Origin: Leptolyngbya sp. SIO4C1
GTDB taxonomy: Bacteria > Cyanobacteriota > Cyanobacteriia > Phormidesmidales > Phormidesmidaceae
DNA length: 5,867 nt
Direction: 5' to 3'
NCBI GenBank assembly: GCA_010671975.1
Contig: JAAHIA010000320.1
Location: 1-5,867 of the forward strand
Of this stretch, positions 1 to 4,781 are shown piece by piece. Position numbers and translations under genes: made by a program. Each line of letters opens with the position of its first letter. The first letter of the stretch is position 1. The notes under the pieces were generated by a model that ran no database searches, was not told the DNA's origin, and saw nothing but the letters and a program-made list of their open reading frames with translations.

Positions 1-280
1 CGATCGCGCCGGTGGGGCTGCTGAGGTTTGACCGGCGGGCCGTGGCGCTGGGGCTGCTGAAGTGTAGCCACTAAATTCTGAGCACTGGCTACAGGTTTTC
101 GACTGGGTGCGCCGGTGGGGGCGGAAGGTGCGATCTCAGCTCTGACGACTGGCTTAGGTCTGGCGGTGGCCGACGGGCCAGGTGCAAGGTTAGGGCAGCT
201 GGCAAAGTGCGATCGTTTGGGGGGGCAGCTGGCAAGCTCAGGCGTGCTGATGATATGGCCCCGCTCGCTGCGCTCGTATG

Positions 281-304
281 CCCCTCGCGGCTGCGCCGCT
301 GGGG
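281..304. repeat. GC-rich REP-like stem-loop
   Basis: CCCC pairs with GGGG and GCGGC with GCCGC around a TGC loop, with a small TC/T internal bulge. A related CCCCGCTCGCTGCGCTCG segment precedes it at about 260. GC-rich imperfect palindromes of this look are common in cyanobacterial intergenic DNA. No U-run follows, so it is not a typical intrinsic terminator. Confidence 0.4.
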
Positions 305-310
305 TAATAG

Positions 311-420
311 ATCGGTCGTACAAACTCGTATATTGGCTTTCTATAACCCTTAATTACGAGTTTGTACGACGGAGCTAGAACGCCTGATGCATATGGGCTA
401 TGCAAGTTTGTACGACCGAT
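311..420. repeat. Three-copy 16-bp motif, one inverted pair plus one direct copy
   Basis: The core AGTTTGTACGAC occurs on the plus strand at 359-370 and 405-416 and on the minus strand at 315-326. Copies 315-330 and 355-370 form a perfect 16-bp inverted repeat (GTCGTACAAACTCGTA / TACGAGTTTGTACGAC) around a 24-bp, AT-richer centre. Copies 311-326 and 405-420 form a second perfect 16-bp inverted match, because both carry the GACCGAT extension. The two plus-strand copies start 46 bp apart. Such an arrangement suits binding sites for a DNA-binding protein (initiator, partition or recombinase) or a long RNA hairpin. The cognate protein cannot be told from sequence. Confidence 0.75.
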
Positions 421-497
421 TCTGACCGGCTATTCGTGGTGCTGGGGCTCGGGCGGTGGGGAAGTGCGATCGTTTGGTGGGGAAGGTGGGAGCGGGG

Positions 498-730
498 GCT
501 GCTGATTCGTCGTCAGAAGTATTGCTAGGGAGCTGCCAGGGCGTTGCTAGGAAACTGCTGAGCTGCTGCTAGAACGTCTCAGAAGCGCTGCAAGTTTATC
601 GCGTGGAGTTTGCTGCTTTATGGCTAAGCCACTGCTAGAGGGCTGCTGAAGCATCGTCAAAGCCATTGCTCGAAAGTTGCTGGAAAATTGCCATTGCATT
701 GCCAAAAAATTGCTGGTTTATAGTCAGCGC
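498..730 (+). repeat. Degenerate 11-bp-period tandem repeat array
   Basis: Units of 11 bp with an approximate consensus (A/G)TTGCT(A/G)GRAA follow one another in register. Clear units start at 521, 532, 543, 554, 565, 587, 631 and 642. After a one-base slip near 664 they continue at 665, 676, 687, 698 and 709. Examples are ATTGCTAGGGA, GTTGCTAGGAA, GCTGCTAGAAC, GTTGCTGGAAA and ATTGCTGGTTT. More degenerate units (such as those at 576, 598 and 620) fill the register between them. The period is not a multiple of three, which argues against a coding repeat. Eleven base pairs is close to one helical turn, so a protein bound at each unit would sit on one face of the DNA, as at iteron-type origins or centromeres. 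Function is inferred. Confidence 0.7.
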
Positions 731-786
731 GATCGTCATTCGGGGCGGCAGCAAGCTATGGCAAGTGTCCGGACAAAGGGAAGGGT

Positions 787-966
787 ATGGAAAAACGCTC
801 TAGGGTGAGGGAGGGGCATCAACAGCCACACCACCATGATCAACGGCATAAACCCCTTGAGCTTAAAGAGATCGATATGTTTGCTTCCTACCTGCGCTGC
901 TGCTTTGAGCGGCTTCTTTCAAGCCTCCAGCCCTGCTGGAAGCTAATGACCTCTGTTCTAAACTGA
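787..966 (+). CDS. Putative small hypothetical protein, 59 aa
   Basis: This is a short ATG frame ending in TGA, preceded by a purine-rich stretch (AAGGGAAGGGT) suited as a ribosome binding site. The N-terminal third is very polar, with a His/Gln-rich patch near residues 11-21. The C-terminal half (about 25-55) is predicted by eye to be helical and includes Cys-Cys at 38-39 and another Cys at 50. No family is recognised. It is followed by a strong stem-loop and a second small ORF. It could be a real small gene or a chance frame; the Shine-Dalgarno-like tract is the main support. Confidence 0.35.
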   Translation: MEKRSRVREGHQQPHHHDQRHKPLELKEIDMFASYLRCCFERLLSSLQPCWKLMTSVLN

Positions 967-1005
967 CGGTCGATGAAGCATTACCACGTTTAAGATTTAA
1001 AGAGC

Positions 1006-1035
1006 GCAAAGCCACCTGGTCAGAGGTGGCTTTGC
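1006..1035. promoter_or_regulatory. Perfect 12-bp stem-loop between two small ORFs
   Basis: GCAAAGCCACCT (1006-1017) is the exact reverse complement of AGGTGGCTTTGC (1024-1035), with a six-base GGTCAG loop. It lies 40 bp after the stop of the 59-codon ORF and about 15 bp before the ribosome binding site of the 50-codon ORF. No U-run follows on either strand, so a classical Rho-independent terminator is not supported. An RNA structure that modulates translation of the downstream peptide, or protects mRNA ends, is possible. Confidence 0.6.
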
Positions 1036-1062
1036 AAAGCAGTTCCAAACAAAGGTGTTGTC

Positions 1063-1215
1063 ATGCTAAGAACTACCAATATCCTAATACCCTCTATCGT
1101 CTTAGGCGTAGTTATTCTTGGGCTTGCCGTGATTTTCAACGGCGGGCTTATGGATATCCAGTTAGGGTCGAACATCATTCGAGTTGTTGGGCCAGGAGGA
1201 GGTGAAGGGGAGTAG
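1063..1215 (+). CDS. Small single-pass membrane peptide, 50 aa
   Basis: This 50-codon frame starts at an ATG preceded by AAAGGTG at a good ribosome-binding distance and ends in TAG. Residues about 7-25 are an uninterrupted Ile/Val/Leu/Gly/Ala stretch consistent with one transmembrane helix. A short polar segment with Asp31 follows, and the C-terminus is Gly/Glu-rich (PGGGEGE). No family is recognised. The size and single helix would fit a small membrane regulator or a type I toxin-like peptide, but nothing in the sequence proves either. The perfect stem-loop just upstream and the plausible start make it more credible than a random frame of this length. Confidence 0.5.
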   Translation: MLRTTNILIPSIVLGVVILGLAVIFNGGLMDIQLGSNIIRVVGPGGGEGE

Positions 1216-1410
1216 AGGGCAAATCGTTTTTGCTTTCTTGTTCGGTTTTGGCAATCTCAAGAATAATTTGGTTGAAAGACGCTGCCAACCGTAGTCGCTA
1301 TAGGCAGCAGGTTACTTGAGCACAGCCGCGCGAGCTAATTGCAGCTTTGCTCTAAAGATGTGAGATCGTATGTAGCAATTTCTAGGGCGATTTGGGAGTG
1401 ATGAGTTAGC

Positions 1411-1854
1411 TTACAAAAAGAGTTTATACGACACATGGAAGAAATCACCCAATTTTCGAGCTTGTGCCTTGCTTATGGCGCGTTTTCCATTCAGGATTTC
1501 TGACACAACCCCACTAGAAGCAATTTCTCCGACAAGATTAGCTTGCTTCAAATTATTGGATTCCATTAAGTGAATCAGGATATCAAGTGGCTTTGCTAGC
1601 AAAAGGTTTGTGGTTTCAGATTCATATTCCTGAACGATCAGCATAAGGAGCTCAACAAGGAGGCTTTCTTGATCCGATAACTCCTCATCTTCTTCCTTTT
1701 CTAGCAGGTACTCTAGTATCGATATAAATCGTAGATACTCCTGCTGACTTTCTATTTTTTTTGGTTGAATTGACTGCAAAAGTTCTCCGTAATTTCTTTT
1801 AATAGAAAATACTTCTTCAACAGAATTCCTTTCAGCAGCTACAGAAGCACTCAT
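1411..1854 (-). CDS. higA: HigA-type antitoxin, helix-turn-helix protein
   Basis: The 147-aa protein has the two-part build of HigA-like antitoxins. An acidic helical N-terminal and middle region (about 20-85, including the YGELLQSIQPKKI segment) is followed by a C-terminal Xre/Cro-like helix-turn-helix at about 90-140. There the pattern LKQANLVGEIASSGVVSEIL-NGKRAISKAQARKL matches the usual 'L-x-G-SxxVSExLxGKRxxS' recognition region. In the family, the antitoxin neutralises the HigB mRNA interferase by direct binding and represses the shared promoter. The start ATG is preceded by AGGGG about 8 nt away. It follows the toxin gene by 102 bp on the same strand, in the toxin-first order typical of HigBA. 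A stem-loop lies in the gap. Family assignment is confident; strength of autoregulation is inferred. Confidence 0.85.
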   Translation of the reverse strand: MSASVAAERNSVEEVFSIKRNYGELLQSIQPKKIESQQEYLRFISILEYLLEKEEDEELSDQESLLVELLMLIVQEYESETTNLLLAKPLDILIHLMESNNLKQANLVGEIASSGVVSEILNGKRAISKAQARKLGDFFHVSYKLFL

Positions 1855-1900
1855 TCTATTTCCCCTTTTTTCAGGAAGGCAAACTTTAGCCTAACCCTGG

Positions 1901-1930
1901 ATTAAACTAGGGGGCTTAATGCCCCCTCAA
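1901..1930 (-). promoter_or_regulatory. Stem-loop in the higB-higA gap, possible internal promoter
   Basis: AGGGGGC (1909-1915) pairs perfectly with GCCCCCT (1921-1927) around TTAAT. Read on the minus strand, TTGAGG (1925-1930) and TTTAAT (1901-1906) are 18 bp apart and could form a weak promoter for the antitoxin alone, with the palindrome in its spacer. Alternatively the hairpin is an attenuator between toxin and antitoxin. A further imperfect dyad, GGC-N8-GCC, lies at 1878-1891 before the antitoxin start. Confidence 0.4.
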
Positions 1931-1956
1931 AATGAACTAAAACGAAGGCCCTAAAA

Positions 1957-2277
1957 TCAACTTAACGCTTTCTTGGGTCGAGCATACTGGGATTTCCACC
2001 GCCCCTCCATATACTCATCATGCAGCAGAATTGTCTTGTAATAAATAGCCTGCCGCTTAAAATTAATTCCAACAATCAGCCTGTGGCCCTTGATATTGAA
2101 TACATACAATTCTTCTACTCGGCTAACCGAAGAATATGTATCTCTTATATCGAAAAAATGCTCCCACTTTGTGTCTTCACTTTCGATAACAGACAGCCAT
2201 GCTAAGGCGGACTTTTTGACTTCACTCGGTACATTTTCTAAATCTCGCTCCAAATTAAGTCTCTTGATAAAGCGCAT
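1957..2277 (-). CDS. higB: HigB-family toxin, mRNA interferase
   Basis: The 106-aa protein fits the HigB_toxin family (RelE-like fold), whose members cleave mRNA, usually at the ribosome, when freed from HigA. The family pattern is visible in the second half: Trp38 in a DTKWEHFFDIRDTYSS segment, then the VFNIKGHRLIVGINF strand pair (59-73), then YYKTILLHDEYMEGRW (79-94), which corresponds to the family's C-terminal 'THAEYD..W' motif. Here the usual Thr-His is Leu-His. The basic tail (95-106) is slightly longer than usual. The ATG at 2277 has no strong ribosome binding site and an in-frame stop lies just upstream, so this start is preferred. Catalytic residues in this family vary and I do not assign them. 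Confidence 0.83.
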   Translation of the reverse strand: MRFIKRLNLERDLENVPSEVKKSALAWLSVIESEDTKWEHFFDIRDTYSSVSRVEELYVFNIKGHRLIVGINFKRQAIYYKTILLHDEYMEGRWKSQYARPKKALS

Positions 2278-2344
2278 AGGCTTTGACCAAAAGGACGTTT
2301 ACAGGAAAATCCACTGTATTTTGCCTCTTCTAAACTGAGCTTTA

Positions 2345-2373
2345 ATTTTACTCTCGTTTTGAGAGGATGTCAA
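2345..2373 (-). promoter_or_regulatory. higBA promoter with operator-like palindrome in spacer
   Basis: On the minus strand, TTGACA (2368-2373) is followed after exactly 17 bp by TAAAAT (2345-2350), matching the sigma-70 consensus at 11 of 12 positions. The spacer contains the inverted repeat CTCTC-GTTTT-GAGAG (2351-2365). A repressor bound there would block RNA polymerase directly. The likely binder is HigA or the HigBA complex, by analogy with other toxin-antitoxin operons. The transcript would start near 2338, about 60 nt before the toxin ATG. Confidence 0.75.
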
Positions 2374-2412
2374 GCACTAGAATTATCAGTAGATGCAGGA
2401 AACTTGTCAGAC

Positions 2413-4023
2413 TTACCATTCATACTCACCATAGACAACAAGCCATCTCACCCAGTCGCGCGGGTTGCCTTTGCCTCGATTCTGGTGGTAGCCAAAGCCT
2501 GAATTGTACTGCTCTAGCATTTTGACCGTCTCAGGATGGCGCTTCAGATAATCCTTAACACGGTTGCTGTGTGAACCACTAAGCTGCTGAATCACGCTCG
2601 GAGTGATAGCCCATTGCTCAGACTCCGGTAGACCAGTATTGTGCTCTTGAAACGCTTCAATGCTGCGGCGAATCTTCTCATCAGCGCTACCGGGCGATCT
2701 GTCTCCGTTCAGCTCATCATTAGTGGCCTTTGTCCAGTCGTCAGGGATCGGCTTGTGCTCTTTCTTGGGCTTTGGCTTTACTTCAGCAGTCTGCTCAGCC
2801 TGTTTCTCTTTCAGCAGGTCGATATGCTTGCGGGCCAGGTCCAACCGCTGATTAGCATTGAAAAGCTGGCGCTCTAGCGACTTATAGCGGTCAGCCAGAT
2901 CGAGCAGCTGGGCTAGCTTGTCTTTGTGAGTGCCGCTGCCGAAGGCGTCAAAACGCTCTTTCAGTAGCCCGTCTATGTGAATCGTGGCTCGCTTGTCAGA
3001 CAGCGGCTCATCGGCCTGCTGGCTCAGCTCATGCCGCAGGATGCCGATCGCAAGTGGCTGTCCCCTGTCGTCGATGCAGTAGTAATCCTCATAGTTGGCG
3101 ACTATACCGCTGCTCTGGTGCCCTAGGTAGTCTTCAGCAAATGAGCCGATTGATTCCGAGGGCAGGCCGAATAGGTGATAGGCAGCATTGGTATAGGCAG
3201 CCCGCAGATTCTTAGCGCTCAGAAACTTCTCACCGACAGGCGGCTGTAGCACTTCGCTAAAGATGCGACCGATCGCCCGGTTAAGCGTGCTATTGCGCTG
3301 GCTGTCTACTTTAGTGTTTTCTAGCTCCTGTAGCTCTCTCACATCGGCATCGCGGCGCAGTGTGGTGAACGCATCGATGAGCAGATTGGCAGGAACTAGG
3401 CTGTAGATCTGGTAAGCTTCCGTCTGCCCCTTGGCCTTGAGCTGGCCTGAAAACTCGACTTGATATTTGCTAACGATCTTGAACTCGCCAGACTTCAAAA
3501 TCTCGGTTGGTCTGCGTCCAGTGACGGCAATGATACCCGCTGCAATTTCTCGGTAGTCGGTGGAACCGATCGCAGCCTCAGCAGCCTCAATCAACGGGAA
3601 TGGTTTGAAGGGTACCCGGTTGCGGCGCTGCTGCTTTGTCTTCGCCTTGGTTGCGCTCTGGCGTTGCTCATGAAAGCCAGAATCGTAATTCATGAAGACC
3701 AGCGCTCTATGCTGACGAACGACACCGTCCTTTGTCTTCTGGGGGTAGCTGATCTCATCAGTCAGCTCGATATCAGCAGCCAGCTGGGCAATCGCCTTGC
3801 GGTACCGGGTCATGTGAGCCGCGCGGGTGTTGTCGTTGGTGTACTGCTCCTCGAACCAGGCAATCTCATCCTTGCAAAGGTGCTCTATCGTGCTGGCTTT
3901 GGTGGCTTGGCTGAGCTTGGCTAGGAATAGCGCGGCGTGGTTCTCTAGCGTCCTGGGCATCCGTAACCCATTGGTGTAGCGCTTCATCTCATCGACAGGC
4001 TGAGCTTTGGTGATAGTCGGCAT
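2413..4023 (-). CDS. Protelomerase (telomere resolvase) family protein
   Basis: This 536-aa protein matches the tyrosine-recombinase-like telomere resolvases (TelN/TelK/TelA/ResT group). These cut a palindromic telomere junction and reseal each end as a covalently closed hairpin. In order it shows a helical N-terminal DNA-binding region (about 20-130), then the catalytic core. Key residues by motif are Arg170 in TGRRPTEI, a beta-hairpin lysine at 196 or 198 in SGQLKAKG, Arg274 in KNLRAAY, His302 in LGHQ, and the probable nucleophile Tyr311 in ANYEDYY. From memory, the nine-residue His-Tyr spacing equals that of TelK. A coiled-coil-like segment spans about 365-410, followed by a charged linker and a C-terminal domain (425-536) with a helix-turn-helix-like part. 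It lies 70 bp downstream of the membrane-protein gene, probably in the same transcript. Two small palindromic elements occupy that gap. Activity as resolvase is inferred from family; some cyanobacterial members may act as other recombinases. Confidence 0.82.
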   Translation of the reverse strand: MPTITKAQPVDEMKRYTNGLRMPRTLENHAALFLAKLSQATKASTIEHLCKDEIAWFEEQYTNDNTRAAHMTRYRKAIAQLAADIELTDEISYPQKTKDGVVRQHRALVFMNYDSGFHEQRQSATKAKTKQQRRNRVPFKPFPLIEAAEAAIGSTDYREIAAGIIAVTGRRPTEILKSGEFKIVSKYQVEFSGQLKAKGQTEAYQIYSLVPANLLIDAFTTLRRDADVRELQELENTKVDSQRNSTLNRAIGRIFSEVLQPPVGEKFLSAKNLRAAYTNAAYHLFGLPSESIGSFAEDYLGHQSSGIVANYEDYYCIDDRGQPLAIGILRHELSQQADEPLSDKRATIHIDGLLKERFDAFGSGTHKDKLAQLLDLADRYKSLERQLFNANQRLDLARKHIDLLKEKQAEQTAEVKPKPKKEHKPIPDDWTKATNDELNGDRSPGSADEKIRRSIEAFQEHNTGLPESEQWAITPSVIQQLSGSHSNRVKDYLKRHPETVKMLEQYNSGFGYHQNRGKGNPRDWVRWLVVYGEYEW

Positions 4024-4042
4024 GGTGGACTCTTGAATGTGT

Positions 4043-4066
4043 AAACGTCTAAACGGTTGAGCGTTT
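4043..4066. promoter_or_regulatory. Site B: copy of the partition-site motif upstream of the resolvase
   Basis: CGTCTAAACGGTTGAGCGTTT (from 4046) aligns without gaps to the CGTCTAAG-CGTCTAAG-CTTTT segment upstream of parA (from 4713), with 16 of 21 positions identical. It is also an imperfect dyad, with AAACG and CGTTT at its ends. It lies 20-43 bp before the resolvase start codon, where a bound protein could repress a local promoter or a passing transcript. The ribbon-helix-helix partner of ParA is the likely binder (inference). Confidence 0.55.
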
Positions 4067-4084
4067 GGGCGGGGCGGCCCGCCC
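4067..4084. repeat. GC-rich 7-bp stem-loop between the two minus-strand genes
   Basis: GGGCGGG (4067-4073) pairs with CCCGCCC (4078-4084) around GCGG. On the minus-strand transcript it begins about 9 nt after the stop codon of the membrane-protein gene. The RNA after it is not U-rich, so full termination is unlikely. It may stabilise the upstream mRNA or reduce read-through into the resolvase gene. Confidence 0.5.
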
Positions 4085-4093
4085 GGTGAGTGA

Positions 4094-4489
4094 CTAGCTG
4101 AGCGCGGCGATCATCTCGTCTTGTCGCAGGTGGCGACCACCAGGGCCAGCATTGCGCCAGCGGATGCCAGCAGCAGTGCAGCGTTTTCGTAGAACGGAAA
4201 CTTTCGGCTTTTTGCAGCTGACTGACTCTGGCTTAACCGCAAGGACTGCGACCGGCTGAGCAGCGGCGGCAGCGATGGCGGGCACCGGCTTGCTGATGGC
4301 TCGCTCGATGTTGGCAGCTAGGGTTTCGGGCTCAAGCTCAGGGCCTAGATCGATGGGGGCGATCGGAGCGGGAGAGAGGCGGCGGCTGTCGCCAAACAGG
4401 ACAAAGCCGATGGTGTGAGCGATGGGCAGCAGAACGGTGATTGCTAGAGCGATTTCAGTGACTTGGATTGCGGCGTTTAGAAATTGCAT
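4094..4489 (-). CDS. Membrane-anchored protein with SAP/Rho_N-like C-terminus
   Basis: The 131-aa protein has a hydrophobic N-terminal segment (about 11-32) consistent with one membrane helix. A Pro/Ala-rich, probably flexible linker follows (about 38-88). Then a basic stretch (93-101) leads into a small helical module whose core, LRKRCTAAGIRWRNAG, ends in HLRQDEMIAAL (120-130). That last module resembles the short helix-extended-helix folds (SAP, HeH, Rho N-terminal) that often bind nucleic acid. The start ATG has AAGG at a plausible distance. The gene precedes the resolvase on the same strand and follows a strong promoter. A protein that tethers DNA or a nucleoprotein complex to the membrane is one reading, but no function is established. 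Confidence 0.6.
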   Translation of the reverse strand: MQFLNAAIQVTEIALAITVLLPIAHTIGFVLFGDSRRLSPAPIAPIDLGPELEPETLAANIERAISKPVPAIAAAAAQPVAVLAVKPESVSCKKPKVSVLRKRCTAAGIRWRNAGPGGRHLRQDEMIAALS

Positions 4490-4639
4490 TGTTAGAAGCC
4501 TTGTGAATGTTTGCGGCGCCCGTTGTGGAGTGTGGGCTTGGGGGCGGTCAGCCTTCTACCTTCTCTAGTGCCTTGCCGCTTACGGTGCGGCAGGTGACTG
4601 AGCGCTTGGCGCTGGCTCCGTTGCCCCCTTACATTCATC
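4490..4639 (-). promoter_or_regulatory. Long structured 5' leader of the resolvase operon
   Basis: About 145 nt separate the predicted transcription start (near 4633) from the first gene. The segment can form at least two hairpins: CCT-T-GCCGC (4571-4579) with GCGGCAGG (4587-4594), and AGCGC (4601-4605) with GCGCT (4609-4613). No known riboswitch class is recognised. The length and GC-rich structure suggest translational or termination control, but this rests only on stem complementarity. Confidence 0.35.
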
Positions 4640-4668
4640 AATATAGCTATCTTTCTACACTGTGTCAA
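4640..4668 (-). promoter_or_regulatory. Near-consensus promoter for the membrane protein-resolvase operon
   Basis: On the minus strand TTGACA (4663-4668) and TATATT (4640-4645) are separated by exactly 17 bp, a match at 11 of 12 consensus positions with ideal spacing. Transcription would start near 4633 and read into the 131-aa gene and then the resolvase. The element lies about 30 bp from the near-palindrome at 4700-4735, so a protein spreading from that site could reach it. Confidence 0.75.
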
Positions 4669-4699
4669 TCGAAAAGAGTAGAATGTTTGTGAAGATTAT

Positions 4700-4735
4700 G
4701 TAAAAGCTTAGGCGTCTAAGCGTCTAAGCTTTTAC
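4700..4735. promoter_or_regulatory. Site A: 36-bp near-palindrome with tandem octamers, candidate centromere/operator
   Basis: GTAAAAGCTTAG (4700-4711) and CTAAGCTTTTAC (4724-4735) are perfect 12-bp inverted arms around a partly symmetric 12-bp centre. Overlaid on this are two identical direct octamers, CGTCTAAG at 4713-4720 and 4721-4728. Type Ib partition loci usually carry the centromere and operator just upstream of parA as short repeats bound by a ribbon-helix-helix protein, and this site is 46 bp before the parA ATG. A weak -10-like TAGATT follows at 4741. Because the centre is not perfectly palindromic, it is less suited as a resolved telomere junction. Confidence 0.65.
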
Positions 4736-4781
4736 CCGCCTAGATTCCTGGTAGTCTGCTTGCAGTAATCCGGTGAACGTG

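Larger units (their letters stand above)
205..477 (+). repeat. 16-bp exact direct repeat pair
   Basis: AAGTGCGATCGTTTGG occurs exactly at 205-220 and 462-477, each time followed by a G-rich run. A related word (AAGGTGCGATC) begins near 125. The pair flanks the inverted 16-mer motifs at 311-420. The core CGATCG is a HIP1-type cyanobacterial word, so part of the similarity may be host background, but sixteen identical bases are more than HIP1 alone explains. Confidence 0.6.
1..786. other. Gene-free, G-biased, repeat-rich region
   Basis: No convincing coding sequence is seen on either strand. An 87-codon ATG frame exists at 115-378, but it has no clear ribosome binding site, is low in complexity and runs through inverted repeats. 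The plus strand is rich in G and in the word GCTGCTGA. Short exact direct repeats are scattered: GCGCCGGTGGGG at 6-17 and 109-120, GGGGCTGCTGA at 14-24, 50-60 and 495-505, GGGCAGCTGGCAA at 193-205 and 223-235, and AAGTGCGATCGTTTGG at 205-220 and 462-477. The 16-bp inverted motif and the 11-bp array are listed separately. It could be an origin or maintenance locus, or decayed DNA; the sequence alone does not decide. Confidence 0.6.

Noticed and set aside
115..378. 87-codon plus-strand frame
   Set aside because: Low-complexity product, no ribosome binding site, and it runs through the hairpin and inverted 16-mers; the surrounding DNA is repeat-rich and non-coding.
478..498. G-quadruplex
   Set aside because: Only three close G tracts; a fourth needs a loop of about 17 bases.
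498..730. CRISPR array
   Set aside because: The repeat unit is 11 bp, degenerate and without spacers, and no cas gene is present.
863..1048. 61-codon minus-strand frame
   Set aside because: It contains both arms of the stem-loop at 1006-1035 and lies opposite the 59-codon ORF, which has the better ribosome binding site.
1281..1308. GCTGCC/GGCAGC inverted repeat as terminator
   Set aside because: Six-base stem with a 16-base loop and no U-run.
1421..1432. AGTTTATACGAC, one mismatch from the 311-420 core motif
   Set aside because: Lies in the antitoxin coding region, is isolated, and 11 of 12 identity can arise by chance or codon use.
3460..3924. 154-codon plus-strand frame
   Set aside because: Antisense shadow of the resolvase gene, whose product has recognisable family motifs.
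4773..4781. Upstream GTG start for parA
   Set aside because: No ribosome binding site before it; the ATG at 4782 has GGTGA at good spacing and matches the family N-terminus.
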